Source of the DNA: Acidobacteria bacterium SCN 69-37
GTDB lineage: Bacteria; Acidobacteriota; Vicinamibacteria; Vicinamibacterales; SCN-69-37
Assembly: GCA_001724025.1 (NCBI GenBank)
Contig: MEDJ01000001.1
Coordinates: 62,001-126,000 of the forward strand
Length of the DNA: 64,000 nucleotides
Reading direction: 5' to 3'
Each line of letters opens with the position of its first letter. Position 1 is the stretch's first letter. Under the pieces are notes generated by a model, which saw only the letters and a program-made list of their open reading frames with translations, had not been told where the DNA came from and ran no database searches. A program made the translations under genes and the position numbers. Positions 35,361 to 43,990 of this stretch are shown in pieces.

Positions 35361-35957
35361 TTACTTCGCCGTCAGCATGAAATGCGCCCGCCGGTTCTTC
35401 GACCAGGCCGACTCGTCGTGGCCCGGATCGAACGGAAATTCCTTGCCGTAGCTGACCGTGCGGAGCCGCTGCGCCGCGATCCCCAGGGAGATCAGGTAGG
35501 TCCGCGCCGCCAGGGCCCGGCGATCACCGAGGGCGAGATTGTACTCGGCCGAGCCGCGCTCGTCCGAGTGCCCCTCGATCGTCACGATCCAGGTCCCATA
35601 GGACCGGAGCACCTCGGCGTTGGCGGCCAGGGCCTTCTTGCCCGCGTCCGAGAGCTCGTCGCTGTCGTACGTGAAGAAGACCGGCTGCAGCGGCGACTCC
35701 GCCGAACTGTTGATCTCGTCGATCGACTTGCTGTCCCACGCGTCGAGCGGCGCCGACGTCACCGTCGACTCGATCGGGACCGGGGGCGGATCGGGCGGAC
35801 GCACGGGCGTGTCGGGCGACGAGTTGGCCGACGGGAACGCCGCGGGCATGGATCCGGGCGGCGGCGCACTGGCCAGCTGGGGCTTCTTCTTACCGCAGCC
35901 GGCCACGACCAGGGCCAGCGAGAGAACGACGATCGGGATGACGGCGATGCGCTTCAT
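35361..35957 (-). CDS. pal: Peptidoglycan-associated lipoprotein Pal
   Basis: A 198-residue outer-membrane lipoprotein. The signal peptide MKRIAVIPIVVLSLALVVAGC ends in a lipobox (VAGC). A Pro-rich linker precedes the OmpA-like domain (VFFTYDSDELSDAGKKALAANAEVL, TIEGHSDERGSAEYNLALGDRRA, VSYGKEFPFDPGHDESAWSKNRRAHF), which binds meso-diaminopimelate in murein through the conserved Asp and Arg. ATG 35957 is fixed by the lipoprotein signal; the frame is open to 36098. It lies 29 bases after tolB. Confidence 0.96.
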   Translation of the reverse strand: MKRIAVIPIVVLSLALVVAGCGKKKPQLASAPPPGSMPAAFPSANSSPDTPVRPPDPPPVPIESTVTSAPLDAWDSKSIDEINSSAESPLQPVFFTYDSDELSDAGKKALAANAEVLRSYGTWIVTIEGHSDERGSAEYNLALGDRRALAARTYLISLGIAAQRLRTVSYGKEFPFDPGHDESAWSKNRRAHFMLTAK

Positions 35958-35986
35958 GGCGTAGATCCTTTGACGGGCGGACACGC

Positions 35987-37399
35987 TCAGCGGCCGGGAA
36001 TCGGCTGCCAGTTCGGATACGTATTGTTGCCAGTGGTCGTCAGGCGCCGGACGTTCTGTCCGGTCCGATCCATGACGGCAATTTCCTGCCGCCCCCACCG
36101 GGTGGTGAAGAACGCGATGTGACGGCCGTTGGGCGAGACCGACGGGCTCTCGCTCGTACCCGCCCCGGCGGTGAGGACCTTCACGCCCGGGTTCGCGAAG
36201 TCCCAGATCCCGATCTCGGATCCGGGGCTGCCGATCGTGAAGGCGATGAAGTTGAGCGACGACCAGGTCGGCCTGTCGATCCGCTCGGACGTGATGCGAC
36301 GCGTTCCGGTGCCCGTCAGGTTGATCGTGTAGAGCTGGGGAATCCCGGCACGGTCGGAGGTGAATGCGAGTTGCGTGCCGTCGGGCGACCAGGTCGGCGA
36401 TCCCTCATCGGCGCCCCGGAAGGTCGTCAGGTTCCGCAGTCCCGTACCGTCGCGATTGACCACCCAGATGTCCTGATCGCCCGTACGGTTCGACATGAAC
36501 GCGAGCATCGACCCGTCGGGCGACCAGGCCGCGAGCTGGTTGTGGATCGCCTCGGTCCCGGCGGCCGGCCGCTGCAGACCGCGCCCCGGCTGCGCGAGGT
36601 TCGCCACGTAGACGTCGGGAAAGCCTGTCGAGTACGACGTGTAGGCGAGCAGACTGCCGCCGGGCGCCCACGCCGGGCTGATGTTGATCGACCGGTTCGC
36701 GGTGAACCGCATCTGGTTCGCCCCGTCGTAGTCGGCGATGTAGATCTCCTTGCTGGCGGCCGCGCTCTGGTTCGGCCGCCCGCCCACGCGCACGGCGTCG
36801 CGATCGGACGTGAAGGCGATGCGCGTCCGCGCCACGCCCTGGACGCGCCGCACCTCCCAGTGGAAGTCGTCGGCAATCTGGTGCGCGCAGTCGCGCGGGC
36901 CGCGTGCCGTCTGCAGGCCGCACTGGTACTTTTTGCCGAAATATTGCGCGCCCGGCGCCGCCCCCCGCACGGACACGAGCCGCAGCTCCACCACCAGGTT
37001 GCCGCCGCTCGGATACGCGTTGCCGTGCAGGACGACGTCCGCGCCGGCATCCGCCCACTGCTGATAGGGAATGGCCGCCACAGGTGTGACTGGAATACCT
37101 GCAGTGGTCGTGCGCGGGATCAGGTAGTACTCGCGCTCGAAGTTCAGGTCGTCCCACAGCACGTCGGCCACCGTCTTCGCGGTGGCCGCCATCGTCGGAT
37201 CGCCTGGCCGCATCACGAAGTCCGGCAGCCCGAGCCGCGGGTGTGCGCCGGGGTTGCTGAGCGCGAGCGCGATCTCGTCCACCTGCTGTTGCTGGACGAT
37301 CGGCTCGGCGCTGACGAGGCCGTCAGCCAGCGCGCCGCCGGTCACGGCGACGCCAACGCCGGCTGCGGCGACGAGCAGGGTACGCAGGGTCCTGTTCAT
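35987..37399 (-). CDS. tolB: Tol-Pal system beta-propeller protein TolB
   Basis: A 470-residue periplasmic protein with signal peptide (MNRTLRTLLVAAAGVGVAVTGGALA). An N-terminal alpha/beta domain (WADAGADVVLHGNAYPSGGNLVVELRL) precedes a propeller of TolB/PD40 blades: RIAFTSDRDAVRVGGRP, QMRFTANRSINISPAWAPGGSLLAY, AAWSPDGSMLAFMSNRTGDQDIW, PTWSPDGTQLAFTSDRAGIPQLY and ESPSVSPNGRHIAFFTTRWG. TolB docks on Pal and is displaced by TolA. It starts 4 bases after the tonB/tolA stop. Confidence 0.95.
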   Translation of the reverse strand: MNRTLRTLLVAAAGVGVAVTGGALADGLVSAEPIVQQQQVDEIALALSNPGAHPRLGLPDFVMRPGDPTMAATAKTVADVLWDDLNFEREYYLIPRTTTAGIPVTPVAAIPYQQWADAGADVVLHGNAYPSGGNLVVELRLVSVRGAAPGAQYFGKKYQCGLQTARGPRDCAHQIADDFHWEVRRVQGVARTRIAFTSDRDAVRVGGRPNQSAAASKEIYIADYDGANQMRFTANRSINISPAWAPGGSLLAYTSYSTGFPDVYVANLAQPGRGLQRPAAGTEAIHNQLAAWSPDGSMLAFMSNRTGDQDIWVVNRDGTGLRNLTTFRGADEGSPTWSPDGTQLAFTSDRAGIPQLYTINLTGTGTRRITSERIDRPTWSSLNFIAFTIGSPGSEIGIWDFANPGVKVLTAGAGTSESPSVSPNGRHIAFFTTRWGRQEIAVMDRTGQNVRRLTTTGNNTYPNWQPIPGR

Positions 37400-37403
37400 G
37401 GCA

Positions 37404-38228
37404 TTACTGTCCGAAAGGAAACGTGAGATTGATGGTCAGCCGCGGGTTCGTGTACGCCGCGGGTAACGGGGGCAGCCGGGCCTCGGTGACGGCGTTGCGC
37501 GCCGCACGATCCAGCGTGCTGTATCCGCTGGGCTTCTGGACGACGGCATTCGTAATGGCGCCGCTGCGCTCGATGCTGAACCGGACGACGGTGGTGCCGC
37601 GATCCGGGACGTTCTTGTTCCAGAGGCTGTCGATGGCCGCCAGGACGATCTCCAGGTATTCGGGGCAACAGAAATCCGCCAGATTCGTTTCGCCCCCGCT
37701 GAACCGCCCGCCCGAGGCCAGCCCGGCCCCCTGGCCGCTCGCCCCCGTATCGACCGTCGTGTTGCCGCGCGTGACCTGACTGCCGGTCACGGGCGGCCGG
37801 GTGGTCGTCCGCGGCGCGTTGGCCTGCGGCCTGGCCGTCGTGGTCGGGGCCGCCGGACGCGGCGGGGCCGCCGACACGGGCGGCGGCGTGCGCTGCGGCG
37901 CGCGGACGGCTGGGGCCGCCGTCGGCGTCGGGTCCGGGGGCGTCGGCGGCGTGGGCCGTTCCGTCTGCGGACGCGGCGGCGTGGGCGCCACCTGTTCCAC
38001 CGTTCGCCCCCCGATGTTGGTCTGGCCCCCCGTGACGGGCCCCGGCGTCCCGCCGAGGTTGATCCGCATCACCTCGTGCGGCTCCGGTTCGGTCGCCCAC
38101 CACGAACGCGGGGTGAACAGCACGAACGCGACGAGCCCGATGTGTGCCGCGATCGACCACGAGATCACTCGATTGAGCCGCCGCAGATCGGCGGGTGAGG
38201 GATCGAACATGGACGAAACGGCAGACAT
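37404..38228 (-). CDS. TonB/TolA-like energy transducer
   Basis: A 274-residue protein with one membrane helix (ISWSIAAHIGLVAFVLF, about residues 22-40). A long Pro/Thr/Ala-rich periplasmic linker (about 60-165) follows, then a TonB-type C-terminal domain (VVRFSIERSGAITNAVVQKPSGYSTLD, PRLTINLTFPFG). Between tolR and tolB it takes the TolA position and probably does that job. The adjacent cysteines in ADFCCPEYLE are unusual. ATG 38228 starts seven bases after the tolR stop. Confidence 0.88.
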   Translation of the reverse strand: MSAVSSMFDPSPADLRRLNRVISWSIAAHIGLVAFVLFTPRSWWATEPEPHEVMRINLGGTPGPVTGGQTNIGGRTVEQVAPTPPRPQTERPTPPTPPDPTPTAAPAVRAPQRTPPPVSAAPPRPAAPTTTARPQANAPRTTTRPPVTGSQVTRGNTTVDTGASGQGAGLASGGRFSGGETNLADFCCPEYLEIVLAAIDSLWNKNVPDRGTTVVRFSIERSGAITNAVVQKPSGYSTLDRAARNAVTEARLPPLPAAYTNPRLTINLTFPFGQ

Positions 38229-38235
38229 CGTTCGA

Positions 38236-38706
38236 TCACCGCCCCCGGGCCGGCTGCGTCTGGACGCTGACCTGCGTGATACCGGCGGCGCGCAGTTCGT
38301 CCCACACGCGGATGGCCTCGGCCATCGTGATGCCGCCGTCGGTGGCAATGATGACGTTCTTCTCGCTGCGCGCGTCGACGGCCTGCCGCGCGCGCTCGGC
38401 CAGGAACTGGAACGGCACGGATTCGCTGCCGATCAGCACCCGCTGATCCTGCCGGAACGACAGCGGAATCGTCACCATGACCGGGGCCTCGATGGGACGC
38501 GACTGCCGCGACTCGGGCAACTGGACGGGGTAGCCCTGCTGCATCATCGGCGCGGCCACCATGAAAATGACGAGCAGTACCAGCATCACGTCGACCAGCG
38601 GCACGACGTTGATTTCGGCCAGCGAACTCGACACGCGCACGGATCGCGTCCGGCGGCGGCCGCCGCCGCGGCCCGACGCGGACGGAATCGGATCGAGTTT
38701 CGGCAT
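38236..38706 (-). CDS. tolR: Biopolymer transport protein TolR/ExbD
   Basis: A 156-residue protein with one N-terminal membrane helix (INVVPLVDVMLVLLVIFMVAAPMM). The helix contains the essential proton-path Asp of the ExbD/TolR family. The periplasmic domain follows (VLIGSESVPFQFLAERARQAV, NVIIATDGGITMAEAIRVWDELRAAG). With TolQ it forms the proton channel that powers the TolA-like protein. It starts one base after the tolQ stop. Confidence 0.95.
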   Translation of the reverse strand: MPKLDPIPSASGRGGGRRRTRSVRVSSSLAEINVVPLVDVMLVLLVIFMVAAPMMQQGYPVQLPESRQSRPIEAPVMVTIPLSFRQDQRVLIGSESVPFQFLAERARQAVDARSEKNVIIATDGGITMAEAIRVWDELRAAGITQVSVQTQPARGR

Positions 38707-38707
38707 G

Positions 38708-39478
38708 TCAGGTGAAGTTCCGCTCGGCAATGGTGAGGAATTCCATCGAGAAGTCGTCCATCTCGTTGGCGGCCTTCTTCACCTGGCCGGTGATGTCGTT
38801 ATAGAAGTAGACGGCCGGAATCGCGGCAAACAACCCGGCCCCCGTGGCCACGAGCGCTTCGGCAATCGGCGGCGCCACGACGGCCAGACTCGTCGATCCC
38901 TGCGATCCGATCCCCTGAAAGGCCATGATGATCCCCCACACCGTCCCGAACAGGCCGATATAGGGCGTGATGGAAGCAGTCGTGGCCAGGAACGAGACCC
39001 GGTGCTCGAGTTTCGAGACCTCGACGGTCGACGCCCGCAGCAGAGCCCGATCCACGGCATCGAGACTCTTCAGCGTTGGACGCGTGCCACCGGTCTCCGG
39101 CCGGCTGTCGGCGCCTCCGCGCAACTGCGCGTTGAGTTCCGCGTAGCCAGCCTGGAACAGCCCGACCAGCGGGCTGGCCGCCAGCGTCGTACAGACAGCC
39201 TGGACCTCCGAAAACCGGCTGCTCTTGCGGAACACGTCCAGAAAGGTGGCGCTCTGCCGGGCCGCCTTCTTCAGCTGCGCGTTCTTGTAGAAAATGATGC
39301 CCCACGAGACCGCAGAGAACAGCAGCAGAATCAGCAACACGATCTTGCCGATGACGCTGCCTTCAAGGATGAGGGACAGGATGTCGATGGACGACGATGC
39401 CGTCTCGGCAGACGAGCCAACGGCAGGGTCCTGGAGCGCCAGGAACAGGAAGCCAGACAAGCGCAACACGCCCTCCAC
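38708..39478 (-). CDS. tolQ: Proton channel protein TolQ/ExbB
   Basis: A 256-residue inner-membrane protein with three helices (GSVIGKIVLLILLLFSAVSWGIIFY, SFLATTASITPYIGLFGTVWGIIMAF and LVATGAGLFAAIPAVYFYNDI). The last two contain the MotA/TolQ/ExbB channel signature. It opens the leftward tolQ-tolR-tonB/tolA-tolB-pal-cpoB-ssb run and is divergent from recN across 106 bases. Confidence 0.95.
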   Translation of the reverse strand: MEGVLRLSGFLFLALQDPAVGSSAETASSSIDILSLILEGSVIGKIVLLILLLFSAVSWGIIFYKNAQLKKAARQSATFLDVFRKSSRFSEVQAVCTTLAASPLVGLFQAGYAELNAQLRGGADSRPETGGTRPTLKSLDAVDRALLRASTVEVSKLEHRVSFLATTASITPYIGLFGTVWGIIMAFQGIGSQGSTSLAVVAPPIAEALVATGAGLFAAIPAVYFYNDITGQVKKAANEMDDFSMEFLTIAERNFT

Positions 39479-39584
39479 AGTCAGTTGTGGTGATGCGCCG
39501 CTGGGAACAGCGCGAACCCCAGCAGCGTAACACGCAGCCGATCAGCTGTCAAAGGTTTGATACTATGGGAGTTCCGGTTTCGAC

Positions 39585-41276
39585 ATGCTTCGCTTTCTCG
39601 GTGTCCGACATCTGGCCGTCATCGAACACCTCGAGGTGGAGTTCACCCCGGGGTTGAATCTCCTCACGGGCGAAACGGGTGCGGGCAAGTCCGTGCTCAT
39701 GGAGGCCGTCTCGCTGCTCGTCGGCGGGCGCGCCAGCGCCGATCTGGTACGCACCGGCCAGGACCTGGCCGCGGTCCAGGCCATCTTCGATCTGCCCACG
39801 GCCGAAGTCGTCGTCAGGCGGGAAGTCGCGGCCCAGGGACGCAGCCGGGCCTTCATCGACGACCAGCTGGTCACGTCGGCGGCCCTGCGCGACTGGGGGC
39901 GGACGGTCGTGGATCTTCACGGGCAGCACGAGCACCAGCGCCTGCTCGATCCCGCGAGCCACCTCGACGTGCTCGACGCGTACGCCGGACACGAGGCGCT
40001 CGTCACCCGAACCGGGGAGGCGCACGCGGCGTGGAAGGCGGCGGTCGGACGCCTGGACCGGGCGCGGCTCGGCGGTCGCGAAAAGCAGGCGCGCATCGAG
40101 ATCGCCACGTTTCACCTGGATGAAATCGACGCCGTTGCGCCACACCCCGACGAAGATGCGCGGCTCGAGGCCGAGCGTGTCGTGCTCGCGAACGCCGATC
40201 GCCTGACGCGTCTGTCGAATGAGGCCTACGCCGCGCTGTACGACGGCGACGACGCGGTGCTGGCCGGACTCGCGACGGTCTGGCGTCGGGTCGCCGACCT
40301 GGCGGACCTCGATGCCCGCTTCCGGCCGTACGTCGAGCAGCGCGACATCGTGAAGCCGATGCTCGAGGATCTGGCGCACGTCCTCCGCTCGTACGCCGCC
40401 GATCTCGACGCGTCGCCCGACCGTCTCCAGGCCGTCGAAGACCGGCTCGCGGCGCTCGAGCGTCTCATGCGCAAGCACGGGCCCACGCTCGCCGACGTCC
40501 TGGCCAGGCGTGACGCGCTCCGCGCCGAACTCGACGAACTGGGTGCCGGCGAGGACCAGTTGGCCAGGCTCGAGGCCGATGAAACCCGCGCGCGCCAGGC
40601 CTTCCTCGACGACGCCACCAGCCTGTCCCAGGCGCGACGTCGGGCGGCCGCCGCGCTGGGAAAGGCCCTGGCGCACGAACTGTCGGCCCTGGCCATGCCC
40701 GGCTGCCAGGTCGATCTGCGGGTGCGCCAGGCTCCGGACGCCGCGCAGTGGACCGCGTCCGGGATCGACGACGTCGAGTTCTACCTGTCGCCGAATCCCG
40801 GGGAGGACCTGCGGCCGCTGGCGCGCATCGCGTCGGGCGGCGAACTCTCCCGCGTCATGCTGGCTCTCCACACGCTGGCGGCCACGGGCACGGAGGGGCA
40901 TACCCTCGTCTTTGACGAGGTCGACGCCGGGATTGGCGGCGTGGCCGCCGACGCGGTTGGCGCTCGGCTCCAGGCGCTGGCGCAGCGGTATCAGGTGCTC
41001 TGCATCACCCACCTGCCGCAGATCGCCGCCAGGGCTGGCGCCCATTTCCACATCGCCAAGAAAGTGCGCAGCGGCCGGACGAGCTCGACGCTCATCCGGC
41101 TCGACGAGGCCGGCCGCGAGCGCGAAATCGCCCGGATGATCGCCGGCGCCGACGTCACACCGCAGGTGCTGGCCTCGGCGCGCGAGCTGCTCGCCGGGCG
41201 AGGCGAAAGTAAAGCTACGGCGAAAGGCGAAAGTGCCGCCGGGGCGAAAGCGAAGGGACGCAAGCGTGGCACGTAA
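39585..41276 (+). CDS. recN: DNA repair protein RecN
   Basis: RecN is an SMC-like ATPase for double-strand-break repair. It has 563 residues. Walker A is NLLTGETGAGKSVLMEAVSLLVGGRASADLVR, with VDLHGQHEHQRLLDPASHLDVLDAYAG typical of RecN. A coiled-coil middle follows, then the signature LARIASGGELSRVMLAL and Walker B TLVFDEVDAGIGG, and QVLCITHLPQIAARAG. The Lys-rich tail overlaps the start of miaB by 11 bases. Confidence 0.97.
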   Translation: MLRFLGVRHLAVIEHLEVEFTPGLNLLTGETGAGKSVLMEAVSLLVGGRASADLVRTGQDLAAVQAIFDLPTAEVVVRREVAAQGRSRAFIDDQLVTSAALRDWGRTVVDLHGQHEHQRLLDPASHLDVLDAYAGHEALVTRTGEAHAAWKAAVGRLDRARLGGREKQARIEIATFHLDEIDAVAPHPDEDARLEAERVVLANADRLTRLSNEAYAALYDGDDAVLAGLATVWRRVADLADLDARFRPYVEQRDIVKPMLEDLAHVLRSYAADLDASPDRLQAVEDRLAALERLMRKHGPTLADVLARRDALRAELDELGAGEDQLARLEADETRARQAFLDDATSLSQARRRAAAALGKALAHELSALAMPGCQVDLRVRQAPDAAQWTASGIDDVEFYLSPNPGEDLRPLARIASGGELSRVMLALHTLAATGTEGHTLVFDEVDAGIGGVAADAVGARLQALAQRYQVLCITHLPQIAARAGAHFHIAKKVRSGRTSSTLIRLDEAGREREIARMIAGADVTPQVLASARELLAGRGESKATAKGESAAGAKAKGRKRGT

Positions 41277-42633
41277 GTACTTCATCGAGACGTTCGGCTG
41301 CCAGATGAATTATCACGACTCGGAGCGGCTCTCGGGCCTGCTCGAGTCCGAGGGATACGAGCGGATCGAGGACGAGGGGCACGCCGACCTCGTTGTCATC
41401 AACACCTGCAGCGTGCGCGAGAAGGCCGAGGAGAAGCTCTATTCGCGCCTCGGCGAAGTCCGCGAGGCCGCCCGGGAAGCCGGCACGCACCCGACCATTG
41501 CCGTCACCGGCTGCGTGGCGCAGCAGGAGGGCGACAAGTTGCTCAAGCTCGGCGCTGCCATCGACGTCGTTGTCGGCACGCAGAGCCTGAAGCGGCTGCC
41601 GGCCCTCGTCGACGAAGCGCGCTCCCGGCACGAGCGACGCGTCGACATCAATCCGTACGAGGACGTGTCGTTCCCGCTCGGCCTCGTGCGACACTCCGAC
41701 CCGGTCCGCGCCTGGGTCACCATCATCGAGGGCTGCAACGAGTTCTGCGCATTCTGCGTGGTGCCGTATACGCGCGGTCACGAGCGGATGCGGCCGGCGG
41801 CAGACATCCTCGCCGAGGTACGCCAGGCCGTCGACGCCGGGCGTTCCGAGATCCAGCTCCTGGGGCAGATCGTCAATCACTACCAGGCGCCCGACGATCC
41901 CGCGTGCGATTTCGCCGCCCTGCTCGAGCGCGTGGCCGCCATCCCCGGCGTGGTCCGGATCCGGTTCGCGAGCCCGCACCCGCGGCACGTCACCCCTCGG
42001 CTGATTGCCGCGATTCGCGATATCCCTGCCGTCTGCCGCCACCTGCACCTGCCCGTACAGAGCGGCTCGACCCGCATGCTTCAGGCCATGCGTCGCCGGC
42101 ACACCCGCGAGTTCTACCTCGACCTCATCGACCGGCTGCGCGCCGAGATTCCCGCCATCGCCCTCAGTACCGACCTGATCGTCGGGTTCCCTGGCGAGAC
42201 CGCGCAGGATTTCGAGGACACCCTGAGCCTGGTCGATGCGGCGGACTACCACTACGCCTTCTCGTTCAAGTATTCGCCACGTCCCAGCACGCTGGCCTCG
42301 AAGCGCATGCCGGACGACGTGCCGGAAGCGGAGAAGACGCGCCGGATCGTGGCCCTGCAAGCATTGCAGCGCGACAAACAGTTCGCGCGACACACGCGCA
42401 CGGTCGGCACTGTCGAAACCGTACTCGTCGACTCCGTCTCGCGGCGCCGCGCCACGGACCTTGCCGGCCGAACCGAGGGCAGCGTCGTCGTCAACTTTGC
42501 AGGGCCGTCCGAGTGGATTGGCCGGCTGTTGCGCGTCCAGATCACCGAGGCGGCGCCCAACAGCCTGCGCGGCCAGGCGCTCGACGCGACCGACCTGATT
42601 CACGCCCGCGCCGGCGACGGCCCGCACGCGTAA
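41266..42633 (+). CDS. miaB: tRNA-2-methylthio-N6-dimethylallyladenosine synthase MiaB
   Basis: MiaB is a radical-SAM enzyme that adds a methylthio group to i6A37 of tRNA. It has 455 residues. The N-terminal UPF0004 domain holds the auxiliary-cluster cysteines (ETFGCQMNYHDSERL, INTCSVREKAEEKLYSRLG, AVTGCVAQQEGD). The radical-SAM cluster is EGCNEFCAFCVVPYTRG (CxxxCxxC), and a TRAM domain ends the chain. LLGQIVNHY replaces the usual LLGQNVNSY. GTG 41266 after AAGGGA is the likely start, inside the end of recN. Confidence 0.95.
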   Translation: MARKYFIETFGCQMNYHDSERLSGLLESEGYERIEDEGHADLVVINTCSVREKAEEKLYSRLGEVREAAREAGTHPTIAVTGCVAQQEGDKLLKLGAAIDVVVGTQSLKRLPALVDEARSRHERRVDINPYEDVSFPLGLVRHSDPVRAWVTIIEGCNEFCAFCVVPYTRGHERMRPAADILAEVRQAVDAGRSEIQLLGQIVNHYQAPDDPACDFAALLERVAAIPGVVRIRFASPHPRHVTPRLIAAIRDIPAVCRHLHLPVQSGSTRMLQAMRRRHTREFYLDLIDRLRAEIPAIALSTDLIVGFPGETAQDFEDTLSLVDAADYHYAFSFKYSPRPSTLASKRMPDDVPEAEKTRRIVALQALQRDKQFARHTRTVGTVETVLVDSVSRRRATDLAGRTEGSVVVNFAGPSEWIGRLLRVQITEAAPNSLRGQALDATDLIHARAGDGPHA

Positions 42634-42675
42634 CGCTCACGGACCGGCTCGACAGCCACAGCAGGAGACGCCGTC

Positions 42676-43158
42676 ATGCTCATCGAAATGCACATCAAAG
42701 GGCTGATGATCGACCCCGTGACGAACATGCCCATCGTCATCCTGCGCGATGAAAGCGGGGAGCGCACGCTGCCGATCTGGGTCGGCCCCGTCGAAGCGAA
42801 CGCCATCGCCATGCAGGTCGAAAACATCGAGCCCCCGCGGCCGATGACGCACGATCTCGTCCGGAACCTGCTGTTCGATCTCGGCGCCACGCTGACGCGC
42901 GTGATCATTGCCGACCTGCGGGACGGCACGTACTACGCCTACCTCCAACTCGATCGCGACGGAGACGTCCTGCACATCGACGCCAGGCCGAGCGACGCGC
43001 TGGCGCTGGCGCTCCGCACGCGTGCGCCGGTCTTCGTTTCCACCACGGTCATGGACCGAATCGAGGCCGCCGACGAGCCGGCGGGGGAGGCCGACAACGA
43101 GCGTCTGCAGCGATGGCTCGAAAGTCTCGACCCTGACGACCTCGGCTACAAGATGTAG
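42676..43158 (+). CDS. Bifunctional-nuclease-domain (DUF151) protein
   Basis: A 160-residue protein built on the BFN domain: MHIKGLMIDPVTNMPIVILRDESGERTLPIWVG, EANAIAMQVE, RPMTHDLVRNLLFDLGATLTRVIIAD, YYAYLQL and IDARPSDALALALRTRAPVFVS. The family is named after a plant nuclease; bacterial members are common but their biochemical role is unsettled. Its neighbours are miaB (42 bases upstream) and parA, which has its own promoter just past the stop. Confidence 0.85.
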   Translation: MLIEMHIKGLMIDPVTNMPIVILRDESGERTLPIWVGPVEANAIAMQVENIEPPRPMTHDLVRNLLFDLGATLTRVIIADLRDGTYYAYLQLDRDGDVLHIDARPSDALALALRTRAPVFVSTTVMDRIEAADEPAGEADNERLQRWLESLDPDDLGYKM

Positions 43159-43168
43159 TGCGGTTTTC

Positions 43169-43197
43169 TTGACAGGCCCCAACACGGCCCCTAGAAT
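43169..43197 (+). promoter_or_regulatory. Consensus sigma-70 promoter of parA
   Basis: TTGACA (43169-43174), a 17-base spacer and TAGAAT (43192-43197). The expected transcription start is near 43204. The first in-frame ATG of parA (43196) lies inside the -10 box and would not be transcribed, so ATG 43235 is the likely start. Confidence 0.8.
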
Positions 43198-43234
43198 GGC
43201 CGTGCTCGACCCCTCCCCGCAGAACAAGGCAGAC

Positions 43235-43990
43235 ATGGTCATATCGATCGCCAACCAGAAGGGCGGCGTTGGCAAGACGACGACCGCCATCAATCTTGCG
43301 GCGGCGCTGGCGCTTCGGAACAAGCGGACGCTGCTCATCGATCTCGATCCGCAAGCCAACAGCACCATGTCCTACCTGGACATGACGACCGTCGAACGAT
43401 CGGTCTACGACGTGCTCACGGATCGCACGCTGGCCCTGGCCGACGTCATCCAACCCGCCAGTCAGCCCAACCTCTGGGTCGCGCCATCGCGGATTGCGCT
43501 GGCCAAACTCGAGGCCAGGCTGGTGGGGGAGATCGATGCGCACTACAAGCTGAAGGATCTGCTGGCCGCCGTGCAGGCCGACTACGACGCGGTGGTCATC
43601 GACTGCCCGCCGGCGCTCGGGCTGCTGACCGTCAATGCCCTCGTGGCGTCGACGCATCTGCTGATTCCGATTCAATCCTCCTATTTCGCACTCGAGGGTA
43701 CGGACGACCTGCTCGAGACCATCGAGAAGGTCCGTTCGCGGGCCAATCCGAACCTGCGGATCCTCGGGGTCGTGATCACCATGCACGACCGCCGCACGGC
43801 GCTGGCCCGGGACATCCGCAACCAGATCGACAAAGTTTTTGGGGACAAGGTGTTTCGCACGGTGATTACGAAGAGCGTTCGGCTGGAGGAAAGCCCGGCC
43901 TACAAGGAATCCATCTTCAAGTTCGCGCCGGACTCGTCTGGCGCAACCGAGTACTACCGACTCTGCGAGGAGGTCATGGATCGTGTCTAA
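43235..43990 (+). CDS. parA: Chromosome-partitioning ATPase ParA (Soj)
   Basis: ParA is a Walker-type ATPase that moves ParB-parS complexes on the nucleoid. From ATG 43235 it has 251 residues, the chromosomal size without an N-terminal helix-turn-helix. The deviant Walker A is ANQKGGVGKTTTAINLA with both Lys residues, followed by LLIDLDPQANSTMSYLD, VVIDCPPALGLLTVNAL, IPIQSSYFALEGTDDLLETI and GVVITMHDRRTALARDI. A longer frame starts at ATG 43196, but that codon lies in the -10 box. The stop overlaps parB by eight bases. Confidence 0.95.
   Translation: MVISIANQKGGVGKTTTAINLAAALALRNKRTLLIDLDPQANSTMSYLDMTTVERSVYDVLTDRTLALADVIQPASQPNLWVAPSRIALAKLEARLVGEIDAHYKLKDLLAAVQADYDAVVIDCPPALGLLTVNALVASTHLLIPIQSSYFALEGTDDLLETIEKVRSRANPNLRILGVVITMHDRRTALARDIRNQIDKVFGDKVFRTVITKSVRLEESPAYKESIFKFAPDSSGATEYYRLCEEVMDRV

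Noticed and set aside
43196-43234. Upstream ATG of the parA frame
   Set aside because: It lies within the -10 hexamer of a consensus promoter, before the expected transcription start.
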